Source: Bombiscardovia apis
Lineage (GTDB): Bacteria; Actinomycetota; Actinomycetes; Actinomycetales; Bifidobacteriaceae
Assembly (NCBI RefSeq): GCF_033095945.1
Contig: NZ_AP026800.1
Span: 558,001-622,000, forward strand
DNA: 64,000 bases
Direction: 5' to 3'
The notes beneath the pieces are model-generated. The model did not search any database, was not told the origin of the DNA, and saw nothing but the letters and a program-made list of their open reading frames with translations. Below are positions 18,506 to 27,586 of this stretch, piece by piece. Position numbers and translations under genes: made by a program. How positions within the stretch are numbered: position 1 is the first letter of the stretch; each line of letters starts with the position of its first letter.

Positions 18506-19540
18506 ATGGCAAAAGTGCGGCGGGTGCCTGGAGTGCGGTTAGTGCTCAGCTTTCTGGCTCGCGCCCTGGCTCTTATAGCGCTCATTGGCACCGGCGCTCA
18601 CTATTTGCCCAGCCAGTTTGCGGCCTGGCCCTTTGTGCCCGAAGTGGTGTCGCTCACACCCTGGTATGCGCTCGCTGCCCTCATAGCGCTGGTCTTGTCT
18701 CTGCTTTCTCGCCGTTGGTTTACCTCTTTGCTGGCTCTGGCCTGCCTGTATGTGGGCGTCTCCTGGCAGCTGCCGTTCTTTTCGGATGAGCACACGCTGC
18801 CCAAGGATGCTTTGGCGGCTGGGGCTGCTGAGCAACCGATAAAAGACGACTATGCGGCTCGTGTGATGACGGCTAATGTGTTCCGCGGCCACGCAGATGC
18901 GGCGACTATCGTGCAGGTAGTGCGAGACAATCGCGTGGAAGTGCTGGCCCTGCAAGAGACGACCGATGACTTTGTGAAGCGCTTAGAGAAGGCTGGCATT
19001 AAGGACTATCTGCCCTATTCCAAGGTCTCCTCCGCGGACGGCAAATATGGCAACGGCTTGTGGTCGCTTACCCCGCTGGGTTCGCCGGCCCGCGACGACG
19101 TGGACTCTTCCGCCTCTCAAATGCCAGCAGGCACCGTGACCTTTGGCCAAGACCGCGATATTCGCTTCGTCTCAGTTCACACCACCTCGCCATCTCCGGG
19201 CTCCTGGCAGCAGTGGAAGCGCAGTCTCGACGAGCTTTCGAATATGAAGAGCCACGTGTATACCCGCTACGTATTTTTGGGCGATTTCAACGCTACCTAC
19301 GACCATGCGCCCTTCCGCGACTTTTTGGGCAACCGCTTTAGTGACGCTGCCCGCTATTCCGGCCACGGATTCACCTTTACTTGGCCCATGGATAGGCCCG
19401 GCATTCCGCCATTTGCAGGCATTGATCACATTGTGGTAGACCGGGGCATTCAATCAGGGCAGCTCAAAACGCTTTCGATTCCCGGCTCAGACCATCGCGC
19501 TCTCGTCGGCACGATTTGGGTGGGGGAGTCGGGCCGCTAG
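18506..19540 (+). CDS. Membrane-anchored endonuclease/exonuclease/phosphatase-fold protein
   Basis: This is a 344-residue protein with three N-terminal membrane helices (about residues 10-90). They are followed by a domain of the DNase I/exonuclease III/phosphatase fold with TANVFRGHAD, LALQETTDDF (metal-binding Glu), VSVHTTSP, FLGDFNATYDHAPF (catalytic Asp/Asn) and a final GSDHRALVGTI (catalytic His). Actinobacterial proteins of this layout have the catalytic domain outside the membrane, with unknown substrate (nucleic acid, phospholipid or phosphoester). The ATG at 18506 follows AGGAGTTGGGCGG. Confidence 0.85.
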   Translation: MAKVRRVPGVRLVLSFLARALALIALIGTGAHYLPSQFAAWPFVPEVVSLTPWYALAALIALVLSLLSRRWFTSLLALACLYVGVSWQLPFFSDEHTLPKDALAAGAAEQPIKDDYAARVMTANVFRGHADAATIVQVVRDNRVEVLALQETTDDFVKRLEKAGIKDYLPYSKVSSADGKYGNGLWSLTPLGSPARDDVDSSASQMPAGTVTFGQDRDIRFVSVHTTSPSPGSWQQWKRSLDELSNMKSHVYTRYVFLGDFNATYDHAPFRDFLGNRFSDAARYSGHGFTFTWPMDRPGIPPFAGIDHIVVDRGIQSGQLKTLSIPGSDHRALVGTIWVGESGR

Positions 19541-19619
19541 CCAAGCAGCATGCAAAAGTCGGGAGTGCGTGCGCGTGCGGGCGTGTGAGCGGAGGAAGGT
19601 TCCTCTCTTAGATGCGAAT

Positions 19620-19650
19620 AAGGCCGGCAGAGCGCTTGCTTGCCGGCCTT
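19620..19650. terminator. Hairpin after xseB
   Basis: AAGGCCGGCA and TGCCGGCCTT form a perfect 10-bp stem with an 11-base loop. It lies just past the xseB stop (minus strand) and after the stop at 19540 (plus strand), so it could serve both. Confidence 0.6.
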
Positions 19651-19673
19651 ACGTGCGCGTATTACGCGAATTA

Positions 19674-19985
19674 CTACTCCAGATTGGACTGGGTGCCCGC
19701 AGAAGCCCCAGCGGAGGCCTGCTCAGCCTGAGCTGCATCGAGCTTGGCCCGTACCTGCCCAAGGAGTTCCTGAGCCCGCTTGGCCAGTGCCTCGCCAATC
19801 TCCCACTGGTGCATGGAAGCATCCAGGTCGAGCCCGCCTGCCTCCAAGGCTTGCACGGCCTCAATGAGCTGGTCGCGAGCCTGCTCGTAAGGCAGTTGCG
19901 CAATAGCTTCGCGCTCCTTATCGCTCAGGGTCGAGGCCAGCGGCTCCTGGCTCTCGGTTTGCTTGCTGGCTTTTGCTGCTGCCAT
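19674..19985 (-). CDS. xseB: Exodeoxyribonuclease VII small subunit
   Basis: XseB is the small subunit of exonuclease VII, which degrades single-stranded DNA. The 103-residue product has the family helical hairpin: IAQLPYEQARDQLIEAVQAL, then LEAGGLDLDASMHQWEIGEALAKRAQ. The Ala/Ser-rich N- and C-terminal extensions are typical of actinobacterial copies. The start at 19985 follows AAGGAGATCAAC. It lies directly downstream of xseA on the same strand, 76 bp away. Confidence 0.94.
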   Translation of the reverse strand: MAAAKASKQTESQEPLASTLSDKEREAIAQLPYEQARDQLIEAVQALEAGGLDLDASMHQWEIGEALAKRAQELLGQVRAKLDAAQAEQASAGASAGTQSNLE

Positions 19986-20061
19986 GTTGATCTCCTTGAT
20001 AGTGTCTTACATTTGAAGGTTGGTGTACAACGCTTTGTTTGGAACGTTGTAGCTGTGCGAC

Positions 20062-21411
20062 TCAGTTGCCCGGCTCTACGGTGGTCGTCTTAGTGGCCTC
20101 CAGAGCGCCGCGCTTGAGCGTGATTTTGATTTCGGCTCCGTCGGCTATGGCCGTTGCATCTGAGGCGACAGCCCCGTCTGCGGTCTGCACGACAGCGTAG
20201 CCGCGGTTGAGCGTGGACTGCGGTGAGAGCGCAGTGAGCGAAGACTGAAGCTTCTCAACGGTCAGCGAGGCATCATCGACGATTCTGCGCAGGGAAATGT
20301 CTAGGCGCACCTGAGCGTCGTCAACAAAACGCTGGGGCTTGTCGAGCATGGTGAGCGGCTGCGTGAGGCTTGGCCGATTGGCATAGCCCTCAATCAGCCG
20401 GGTTTCGTTCTCAACCAATGCCTGGATGCGGGCTCCTATGCGCAGGCGGGCCTCCTCGACCATGCCCTCCTGCTCGATAAGGTCTGGCACTACGCGCTTT
20501 GCAGCATCGGTGGGAGTTGAAGCACGCAAGTCGGCAGCCAAATCAATGAGCGTCCAATCGTCTTCGTGGCCAATGGCCGAGACGATAGGGGTTTTACAGG
20601 CGGCAGTAGCGCGCACTACTGCTTCGTCGGAAAAGCCCAGAAGGTCCTCGAAAGAGCCACCGCCGCGGGCTACGATAATCACGTCCACTGCCGGGTCTGC
20701 GTCTAAACGCTCAATGGCGGCCACTACTTCGGGTGGGCACTGTGGGCCTTGTACGTGGGCGTGGACTACTGAAAACTCAATGGTGGGCCAGCGCAGGCGG
20801 GCGTTGGTGATAACGTCGCCTTCTGCGCGAGCTTGGGGAGCGCAAATGAGACCGATGCGCTCGGGGAACTCGGGCAGGGCAATCTTGTTATCAGCGTCGA
20901 AGAGCCCCTCGCCCTTGAGCTGGCGGCGCAGCTGCTCAATCTGCTCCTTCAAATCACCAGTGCCCACGCGGCGAATGTCGTCGGCCATAAAGCTCAGCCG
21001 GGTTTGCTTGGTCCACAAGTCCGGTTTGCCATGAATCACGACTCGGTCGCCCTGGTGGAAGTCGCGGGCCTTAGTGGCAAAAGCGCGGAATCCCATGACG
21101 GAGATAGAGATGTCTTCAAAATTGTCGCGCACTGTCAGATAGGCAGAGCCTGCGCGACGGGTATTGATTTCAACGATTTGCCCCTCTACCCAAGCTCCGG
21201 GCCAGCGGGCTACCGCGTCGTGATACTTTTGGCTCAGCACCGAGACGGGCCAAGGGCTTTCCGAAGTGGTGTCGCGAGCTAAACGGGGCAGTTCGCTCAA
21301 GGGTTTGGGTTGGTCGATGGAGCCGGCAGGGCGCTCGCTACCGCTGCCTGCGAAGCTGAGCGTACCCTCGCCAGGGCCGAACGCCTCTCGAATGGCCATA
21401 TTTGCTAGCAC
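20062..21411 (-). CDS. xseA: Exodeoxyribonuclease VII large subunit
   Basis: XseA is the catalytic subunit of exonuclease VII. An N-terminal OB-fold (about residues 50-150, with GAWVEGQIVEIN and HGKPDLW) is followed by the catalytic domain with FPERIGLICAPQARAEGDV, DVIIVARGGGSFEDLLGFSDEAVVRA and PIVSAIGHEDDWTLIDLAADLRASTPTDAA. A coiled-coil region and a short C-terminal segment complete it. GTG at 21411 lies six bases from GGGAGG; an ATG at 21399 is the alternative. A TATACT -10-like box sits about 20 bp upstream. The gene forms an operon with xseB. Confidence 0.95.
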   Translation of the reverse strand: MLANMAIREAFGPGEGTLSFAGSGSERPAGSIDQPKPLSELPRLARDTTSESPWPVSVLSQKYHDAVARWPGAWVEGQIVEINTRRAGSAYLTVRDNFEDISISVMGFRAFATKARDFHQGDRVVIHGKPDLWTKQTRLSFMADDIRRVGTGDLKEQIEQLRRQLKGEGLFDADNKIALPEFPERIGLICAPQARAEGDVITNARLRWPTIEFSVVHAHVQGPQCPPEVVAAIERLDADPAVDVIIVARGGGSFEDLLGFSDEAVVRATAACKTPIVSAIGHEDDWTLIDLAADLRASTPTDAAKRVVPDLIEQEGMVEEARLRIGARIQALVENETRLIEGYANRPSLTQPLTMLDKPQRFVDDAQVRLDISLRRIVDDASLTVEKLQSSLTALSPQSTLNRGYAVVQTADGAVASDATAIADGAEIKITLKRGALEATKTTTVEPGN

Positions 21412-21660
21412 GGCACCTCCCAAAGAGTATAGATACCTCAACAATTCACCAACTCAGGGACAATTTCATTCACGGTTTTTGTTAGCTGAGACTAGTTAAT
21501 AATGATGGAAGTGCCGGCAAGGGCTATGGCTTTCCCCTATCATAAGTGTTATGGAACAGCGAGCGTGGCTTCTTTACGGAACACCCTAAGCTATCCTAGA
21601 TAAAAGATAACCATCCCCATATGCGGGAGCAGATGGTAGCCGCGCTGGAGAGGGAGAGTC

Positions 21661-22671
21661 ATGGGGTTTGTCACCATTCGGGATGTGGCGCGCAAGGCCG
21701 GTGTCTCTACTGCCGCAGTTTCTCAGATTTTGCACGACAAAGGGCGTTTCTCGGTTGAGACGCAAAAACTGGTGCGCCAAACCGTTGAAGAACTGGGCTA
21801 TATTCCCGATTCACGCGCTCAGGCTATGCGTTCCGACTCTACCCGCATGGTGGGTATTTTGGTGCCAGACCTGCGAAACCCCTATTTTGCCAACTTGGTC
21901 TCTTCGATGGAGACCATGCTTTACGAGCAGGGTTTTGGCGCCCTTATCGGCACTTCAGACGAGTCCGTCAAGCGTCAAGACAACTTCCTTATGCGCCTTA
22001 TGGGCCAGCGCATCGACGGCGTGATTGCGGTGCCACAAGGAGACCAAACTCCCGGAATTAAAATGTTGGTAGAGCGTGATTTGCCCCTAGTGTTCGTGGA
22101 CCGTCGTGTGCCTGGCATGGACGGCACGGTACCCTACGTGGTTTCCGACCCCAATCCGGGTTTGCGCGATGCCTTGGCCACCCTGCGTGATTACGGCCAT
22201 ACGAGCGTGGCTTATGTGGCTCACCCCTCGCTGGGTTCGTTCAGTGTGAACGAGCGTGCTGAGGCCTTCCGAGAGCTGGGCCCCCAGTTCTTTAGCGCCA
22301 GCAAAACTGCGGTCTTTTCTTGCGGCGAAAGTCTCGAATCGCGCAAAGAAGCCTTAGATGGAATCCTTGATTTTGGGGCTACGGCAGTAATTTTCGGCTA
22401 TTCGCCCGACGCTATTAGCTGCATAAGTCTCTTGCGTTATCGCGGCGTTGAGTTAGGTCGCGAAATGTCCCTCGCTTCTTTCGACGATATTGAAGCTTTC
22501 CGATTACTCTCACCTCAGGTTGCGGTCATATCTCAACAGGTGGAGCAGATGGGGCAACAGGGGGTTTCGATTCTCCTTGACCACATTCGCGGAGATCACC
22601 ACAAGGATTGCCAGCCAGTCAGTATTCCCACTAGCTTTGACTTGCGCGGCTCGGTAGGTCGAGTCCAGTAA
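21661..22671 (+). CDS. LacI-family transcriptional regulator
   Basis: This is a 336-residue repressor. The N-terminal HTH is VTIRDVARKAGVSTAAVSQIL with the hinge YIPDSRAQAMRS. The effector domain has the periplasmic-binding-protein fold (VGILVPDLRNPYFANLV, DGVIAVPQG, LVFVDRR). It sits just before ribokinase, nucleoside-permease-like and nucleoside-hydrolase genes. I therefore infer that it senses ribose or a nucleoside and controls that module. AACGTT-centred palindromes typical of LacI operators lie at 22770-22783, and a related core is found before the second nucleoside-hydrolase gene. The start follows GGGAGAGTC. Confidence 0.9.
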   Translation: MGFVTIRDVARKAGVSTAAVSQILHDKGRFSVETQKLVRQTVEELGYIPDSRAQAMRSDSTRMVGILVPDLRNPYFANLVSSMETMLYEQGFGALIGTSDESVKRQDNFLMRLMGQRIDGVIAVPQGDQTPGIKMLVERDLPLVFVDRRVPGMDGTVPYVVSDPNPGLRDALATLRDYGHTSVAYVAHPSLGSFSVNERAEAFRELGPQFFSASKTAVFSCGESLESRKEALDGILDFGATAVIFGYSPDAISCISLLRYRGVELGREMSLASFDDIEAFRLLSPQVAVISQQVEQMGQQGVSILLDHIRGDHHKDCQPVSIPTSFDLRGSVGRVQ

Positions 22672-22756
22672 GTAATTTGGGGTGCGCTAACTCAAGGGGG
22701 GTTGAGATGAATACACACGGCGTAATTGGACAGTTTTACGTAAAGCATTTAGACTG

Positions 22757-22783
22757 ATAACTGTTATTGATAAAACGTTATAT
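22757..22783. promoter_or_regulatory. Candidate LacI-type operators
   Basis: ATAACTGTTAT (22757-22767) is a perfect odd palindrome. ATAAAACGTTATAT (22770-22783) is a palindrome with one mismatched pair around AACGTT. They lie between the LacI-type gene and the GNAT gene, in front of the nucleoside module. The assignment to the neighbouring LacI protein is inferred. Confidence 0.4.
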
Positions 22784-22810
22784 CAGCTGTTGCTCGATGG
22801 GGAGGTGCCG

Positions 22811-23326
22811 ATGCAGGTTACCGTACGCTACGATGCGCTTACGCCCGAACTTTACGCGAGCGTTCGCACCACTGCGCATTTTCCTGAATACGACCCTGCC
22901 GACGTGCGAGCAGCCCTCGATGGTAGCTTCTGCTCGGTAGTGGTGTATGCCGATGGTCTGCCTGCCGGAATTGGTAGGGTAGTGGCCGACGGTCGCATCG
23001 CCTTCTTCATCAAAGACTTAGTTGTGCTGCCCCAATACCGCGGTCAGCGTATAGGCTCAGCCATCTTGGACGCACTTATTGAGCGCATTAGCCGCTCTTG
23101 CTGTGATCACGCTTATGTGGGCTTGCTTTCAGCCAGCGGTAAAGAGGGCTTCTATGAGCGTCACGGTTTTACACGCAGACCTAGCGATGATATGGGTAGC
23201 GGTATGATTCGTTTTCTCGACCACACCGAGCCCGGTGCCGCCAGCGCCGACTCGCTACCGCCCTGCCAGCAGGGTTGTGCCGACCAGCCCGAGCCAGCAG
23301 CCATCATAAGCGTTCAAGAATCGTAG
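22811..23326 (+). CDS. GNAT-family N-acetyltransferase
   Basis: This is a 171-residue acetyl-CoA-dependent acetyltransferase. The GNAT core is visible: a strand with FCSVVVYADGLPAGIGRVV, IAFFIKDLVVLPQYRGQRIGSAILDALI (motif A, the Q/RxxGxG/A acetyl-CoA loop) and GKEGFYERHGFTRRP (motif B). The acceptor substrate cannot be read. The ATG at 22811 follows GGAGG at five bases. About 30 C-terminal residues past the fold are low in structure. It lies between the regulator and ribokinase genes but may be unrelated to them. Confidence 0.85.
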   Translation: MQVTVRYDALTPELYASVRTTAHFPEYDPADVRAALDGSFCSVVVYADGLPAGIGRVVADGRIAFFIKDLVVLPQYRGQRIGSAILDALIERISRSCCDHAYVGLLSASGKEGFYERHGFTRRPSDDMGSGMIRFLDHTEPGAASADSLPPCQQGCADQPEPAAIISVQES

Positions 23327-23487
23327 GTGACGATGTGAACACCGATGGTGTGTACAGCGTAAAGGAGCACTCATAGACTTCATTGTTTCTCTGTAAAAGA
23401 GATGGGAACTCCACAATTCCATCCATGCAGCTGTAAACTGTTATATGCGGCTGTTCGACCGCACGAGCGAAAGTGATATTCAAAACT

Positions 23488-24483
23488 ATGCAAGGCCAAG
23501 AACTGTTGAATACGAAGGACTTCTCCGGAGGCTCCGTGGTGATTTTCGGCTCCATGAATGCCGACTACACGGTCACTACCAAGCGCTTGCCCACTGGCGG
23601 CGAAACTGTAGTGGGCGGACCTCTGACCATCCTGCCCGGCGGCAAATCCTCTAACCAAGCTGCAGCAGTGGCCCGATTGGGCTCTGGTGCCACGATGCTA
23701 GGCAAGCTCGGCACCGATGCCAACGGTGACTTTCTAGAGACACAGCTGGTCAAAGCTGGCGTAGACATGAGCGCCGTCTCCCGCTGCGATGGGCCCAGCG
23801 GTGCCACTGTCATCACGGTCGACGAGCATGGTGAAAACACTATCGTTATTTCCGCAGGTGCCAATGAGCATGTCGACCCTGCATACGTGGATTCAGTCTC
23901 CAAGGAACTGACTTCTGGCTCCGTTCTAGGCCTGTGCCTCGAGAGTCCTATGGAATCGGTGACGCGCGCTGCTCAGCTGGCACACCAGGCCGGCCTGACG
24001 GTCGTCCTCAACGATTCTCCCTTCCAAGGCGAATTGCCCCAGGACTTGATTGACAATGTCGACCTGCTGCTGGTCAACGAGCACGAGATGTGGCAGCTGA
24101 TTAGCCAAGAGGGCGACGAAACTCCTGCGCTTTCTGGCGAAGGCTGGTGGCAGAAGCTGGATTGGGCTGAGATTTACGGTCGCCTCAAGGCCGTGGGCTT
24201 CCAGCGGGTTGTGGTCACTCTCGGTTCTGCCGGGTCTATGGTGCTCGAAGATGGAGTGGCCGAGCACGTGGAGGCACTCAAGGTCTCTGCTGTCGATACA
24301 ACTGGCTGCGGTGATGCCTTTATGGGCGCTATTTTGGCTGGTTTGGCTACCGGGTCTAGTCTTTTGGATTCAGCCCGCGTGGCTTCCTATGTCTCTGCTT
24401 ATGCGGCGACTGGCCGTGGTGCCCAGTCCTCCTACGGCACGCTTGAGCAAGTGCGCGCTTACTTCGCTGATTGCGATAAGTAA
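23488..24483 (+). CDS. rbsK: Ribokinase-like PfkB sugar kinase
   Basis: This is a kinase of about 331 residues in the PfkB family. It has GSMNADYTVTTKRLPTGGET (substrate lid), GGKSSNQAAAVARLG (signature 1, GGK.xNxA), VVLNDSPF, LLLVNEHE, VVVTLGSAG and DTTGCGDAFMGAIL (signature 2, catalytic Asp). It most likely phosphorylates ribose released by the nucleoside hydrolase encoded nearby, feeding the pentose-phosphate and bifid pathways. GTG at 23473 is an alternative start; the ATG at 23488 gives the more usual length. A strong terminator follows. Confidence 0.88.
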   Translation: MQGQELLNTKDFSGGSVVIFGSMNADYTVTTKRLPTGGETVVGGPLTILPGGKSSNQAAAVARLGSGATMLGKLGTDANGDFLETQLVKAGVDMSAVSRCDGPSGATVITVDEHGENTIVISAGANEHVDPAYVDSVSKELTSGSVLGLCLESPMESVTRAAQLAHQAGLTVVLNDSPFQGELPQDLIDNVDLLLVNEHEMWQLISQEGDETPALSGEGWWQKLDWAEIYGRLKAVGFQRVVVTLGSAGSMVLEDGVAEHVEALKVSAVDTTGCGDAFMGAILAGLATGSSLLDSARVASYVSAYAATGRGAQSSYGTLEQVRAYFADCDK

Positions 24484-24495
24484 GATTCATACTAC

Positions 24496-24540
24496 AAAGC
24501 CCGGCTGCTGAGCCTATTCAAGGCCAGCAGCCGGGCTTTT
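24496..24540 (+). terminator. Rho-independent terminator after rbsK
   Basis: AAAGCCCGGCTGCTG (24496-24510) pairs with CAGCAGCCGGGCTTT, ending in TTTT. This is a strong 15-bp stem. Confidence 0.9.
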
Positions 24541-24623
24541 GCTGTCATCCCTCACTGGCCCATTATGATGTCTGGCGGGCTCTGTGCTCGCTGTACGAAT
24601 ATAAGAGAGGGCCCGATATGATT

Positions 24624-24652
24624 GAGGGCACCTGCCGAAGCGAGGTGCCCTC
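24624..24652 (-). terminator. Terminator hairpin after the MFS gene
   Basis: GAGGGCACCT and AGGTGCCCTC form a perfect 10-bp stem with a nine-base loop, 21 bp past the stop of the minus-strand MFS gene. No clear U-run follows. Confidence 0.6.
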
Positions 24653-24672
24653 ACAAGCGTTTTAGCTAGCGA

Positions 24673-26094
24673 TTACTGCTGCTTGCTGTAGATGGTCTTG
24701 TTGAAGAGCAAGTAGACCATGAGTCCGACGAAGATGATGGCTGCGTCGAGAAGGAAGAGGTTGGAATAGTTGGCAGCGAAACCGGTGGTGCCGTTAATGG
24801 AGCCTCTGGAGAGTGCCGGGGAGCTCATAAGTCCGCCGATGATGGCGATGCCCACGGAGCCGGAAACGTTGATGGCCAAATCGTTCATGCCCACGCCGCG
24901 GCCAGACTCATCCTTGGGCAGGGTGTCCAAGACGGTCGAAACCAGCGGGGAGTATAGAAAACCGCCGCCACCGTAGTAGAGGCAGCCGGCCAGCGTGAGG
25001 GCAATCGGGCCCCAGTTGATGCAAAATACCGCCAGTACGAAAGCGATAATCTTCATGCTAGCTGCGGTGATGATAGCGGCCTTGCGCCCAATCTTGCCCA
25101 CAATCCAGCCCGAGGAGATGCCCACGCAAGCACCAACGATGAAGGCCCACACAACGTGCATGGAAACCTGCGAGGTAGTCATGTGGAACATCTTGGTAGC
25201 AATGCCGCTGAAGAGGGGGGAGAAGGAATAGTTGGGCAGCCACAGAATCAGAATCAGTGAGATGGCCATGAGCCAGCGCTTATTACGGAAGAAGGCGGGC
25301 GTGATGAAGGGGTTGGATGCCTTGTGAATGTAGACTGCGAAGGCGATGAAGAGGAGGGCGGAGAGTGCAATCATCCACCAAGCCTTGTACGAGAAGAACA
25401 GGGTGATGAAGGCTGTGGCCGTTCCGAAGATGACGAAACCGACGGTGTCGACCTTCTGACCGTTTCCGGTCCTATCTGGCAGATTCTTCAAGAGCATTGG
25501 CAGGAAGAAAACGGTGATGGCGGGGATAAGGAAAAGATACTGCCAGTGGATGGAAGTGAGGATACCGGCTGCGAACACGCCGATTGCTGCCGAAAGCTGG
25601 TAGCCGGCGGTAAAGAGGCCAAAGAAGATGACCTTGAGCGAATCCTTCAAATACTTGGTTGCCACAACCAGATAGACCGAACCGGCCACCTGTTCGCCTG
25701 CGGTCTGCACGGCGCGGGCTACGATAACGACCCAAATGTTGGGATTGATGTAGAAAGTAGCGAAAAAGCCGCCAATAGAGCCGATTGCCAGCAGGACGAT
25801 ACCAACGACTACTAGTTTTTTGAGTGAGACGAAGTCGCCCAAGGAGCCGTAGACGAAGCAGACGATGCCGAGCACGATGCTGGGAATGGCGGTAATGAGC
25901 GAAGCTTGGCTGGGCGCACCTACGGCATCGCCGATTTGTGTAAATACTAGGTTGAATCCTTGTAAACACAGGGTGCCCAAAATAAAGGTAATAAGCAGCG
26001 GAATCAGGGCCTTAACAGCCATGTCGCTGGTGATTTCTTGCTGCTCTTTTGCTGCGACTGCCGACGCGCTGCCGGCGGTTGATGAGTTAGACAT
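24673..26094 (-). CDS. MFS transporter, probable nucleoside/ribose uptake (module 1)
   Basis: This is a 473-residue membrane protein with 12-14 hydrophobic helices. It has MFS loop signatures such as YGSLGDFVSLKKLVVVG after helix 2 and GRGVGMNDLAINVSGSVG near the C-terminal half, as in DHA2-like carriers. It lies 62 bp downstream of a nucleoside hydrolase gene on the same strand. The pair recurs at 48664-51094, so the substrate is inferred to be a nucleoside. The start at 26094 follows AGAGGAAATT. The substrate is not readable from sequence alone. Confidence 0.85.
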   Translation of the reverse strand: MSNSSTAGSASAVAAKEQQEITSDMAVKALIPLLITFILGTLCLQGFNLVFTQIGDAVGAPSQASLITAIPSIVLGIVCFVYGSLGDFVSLKKLVVVGIVLLAIGSIGGFFATFYINPNIWVVIVARAVQTAGEQVAGSVYLVVATKYLKDSLKVIFFGLFTAGYQLSAAIGVFAAGILTSIHWQYLFLIPAITVFFLPMLLKNLPDRTGNGQKVDTVGFVIFGTATAFITLFFSYKAWWMIALSALLFIAFAVYIHKASNPFITPAFFRNKRWLMAISLILILWLPNYSFSPLFSGIATKMFHMTTSQVSMHVVWAFIVGACVGISSGWIVGKIGRKAAIITAASMKIIAFVLAVFCINWGPIALTLAGCLYYGGGGFLYSPLVSTVLDTLPKDESGRGVGMNDLAINVSGSVGIAIIGGLMSSPALSRGSINGTTGFAANYSNLFLLDAAIIFVGLMVYLLFNKTIYSKQQ

Positions 26095-26156
26095 AATTTC
26101 CTCTAATGCTAATAAAAGTGCGGGGAATAGGGGATAGGGGATAGGTGGGGGGGCGA

Positions 26157-27110
26157 TTAGCAGCTGGCTGCCAGGCCACTAATGCGGCCCATGAACTCTT
26201 GCAGGAAGCGGTCCTTGTCGACGCCTACGGCCACCTGGGTTGTCTTGACGGGATCGTTGAGGCGGTCCTTGTCTCCAATAGTGCGACCGCGAGTGGGCTC
26301 TTCTAGGTCAACTTTAAGATTGACTCCCAGCGTGGTGATGAGGCTGGGGTCGATGGCCACGGCAACTGCCAGCGGATCGTGCAGGCCGCAGCCGCCCAGC
26401 TGAGGGGCAGTCTTGGCGTAGGCGCGAATGTAGTAGTCGGTCATATCTGCCAAGAAGTCACCGGCCTTGGTGTGCAAGTCGCGCCATTGCTGGGTTTCCT
26501 TAGTGGTCAGAAGCGTTTGCAGAGTCACATCTAATCCAACCATCGTCACCTGTGCGCCCGACCTAAAGAGCGCATCTGCCGCCTCCGGGTCTTGCGAGAT
26601 GTTGGCTTCGCGCCAAGGGGCTACGTTGCCGCTCACGGTAAGCGCCCCGCCCATAATGACGATGTTGCCAATTTCGTTTATGATGCTCGGGTCGCGCTCA
26701 AAGGCGGCAGCAATATTGGTCATAGGGCCAGTTGCTACGTATATGAGGTCCTTGCCGTAGGTGTGTGCGGCGCGGATAATGAAGTCGACGCCGTTTTCCT
26801 CTTCCGGCTGGCGGGGTGAGGGGGCGATTTCAGCTTCGCCAACGCCGTTATCTCCGTGGATAAAAGCGGAGACCGGCAAGACTTCGAAGCTGTCTTTGGT
26901 GCTTGCATGGGGCAGGCCGGGGAATGCAGGCACTTCCTTGTGTCCGAAGAGATCGGTGACTGCTAAGTCGTTGTGCACGCCCTGCTCAAGTGTGACGTTG
27001 CCGTATGTGCCGGTGATGCCTATGAGCTCAACTTCTGGACTGCCGAGCGCATAAGCAATGGCTAGCGTGTCGTCAATTCCAGTGTCAAGGTCGAGGATGA
27101 GCTTGTACAT
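26157..27110 (-). CDS. Ribonucleoside hydrolase, IUNH family (module 1)
   Basis: This 317-residue enzyme splits N-glycosidic bonds of ribonucleosides to free base and ribose. The calcium-binding signature is LDLDTGIDDTLA at residues 5-16, followed by GITGTYGNV, ATGPMTNIAAAF, IVIMGGAL, NISQDPEAAD and a C-terminal LHDPLAVAVAI with the ligand Asp. Base preference is not predictable here. It is the first gene of an operon with the MFS gene, and ribokinase lies just beyond. A TGGTAA-(13)-TTACCA inverted repeat lies about 90 bp upstream. Confidence 0.93.
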   Translation of the reverse strand: MYKLILDLDTGIDDTLAIAYALGSPEVELIGITGTYGNVTLEQGVHNDLAVTDLFGHKEVPAFPGLPHASTKDSFEVLPVSAFIHGDNGVGEAEIAPSPRQPEEENGVDFIIRAAHTYGKDLIYVATGPMTNIAAAFERDPSIINEIGNIVIMGGALTVSGNVAPWREANISQDPEAADALFRSGAQVTMVGLDVTLQTLLTTKETQQWRDLHTKAGDFLADMTDYYIRAYAKTAPQLGGCGLHDPLAVAVAIDPSLITTLGVNLKVDLEEPTRGRTIGDKDRLNDPVKTTQVAVGVDKDRFLQEFMGRISGLAASC

Positions 27111-27201
27111 AGAATGCCTTTCATATAATTCCAGCGACGGAAAACCTCTTTAAGAGTAACAACCAAGTGTGATGGCAATGACTACTTTGTCGATACAAGG
27201 T

Positions 27202-27226
27202 TGGTAAAAGGTTTTATTGCTTACCA
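27202..27226. promoter_or_regulatory. Inverted repeat upstream of nucleoside hydrolase 1
   Basis: TGGTAA (27202-27207) and TTACCA (27221-27226) are separated by 13 AT-rich bases. It is a possible regulator site in the promoter region of the minus-strand operon. Confidence 0.3.
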
Positions 27227-27379
27227 TTACATAATAGACGTATCTGCACTGAGCGTCAAAATACGGTTCGGGAAATAGACAATTTCCTCCCGTGCACCGC
27301 CCCTAATCTTGCGTCGGGCATACATCGGAAATGAATGACATCGTGGCGTGTTAGGATAAGTCGGAACAAGCAACGATCC

Positions 27380-27586
27380 GTTATCAGCGGGGAGCTTCCG
27401 GAAGAACAGCACTTGAATCTTGCGAGTGCCTACTAGAACCGGCGGGCGGGGCCCGTATAGCCCCTTCAAGCGGTTGTGTTTGCTGGCAAGTTAGCAGCGC
27501 AACAAGCGAGGTGGTACCGCGCAGGTGAAGCAATTCGCCCCCGTCCTCGGCCTAGGAATGAGCCAACGAGTCTAGGAGCGTGTGCG
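27380..27586 (+). promoter_or_regulatory. T-box leader of ileS (probably translational)
   Basis: The leader carries the T-box sequence GCGAGGTGGTACCGCG (27506-27521), where TGGT can pair with the ACCA end of uncharged tRNA-Ile. It is followed by CGTCCTCGGCCTAGG (27540-27554). No terminator with U-run lies between the T-box and the gene. Instead CCTAG can pair with CTAGGAG just before the start, which is the translational (Shine-Dalgarno-masking) form known for actinobacterial ileS. The 5' limit and specifier loop are approximate. Confidence 0.82.

Noticed and set aside
19569..20093. 174-codon plus-strand frame over xseB
   Set aside because: It is antisense to a clear xseB gene and Leu/Arg-rich without motifs.
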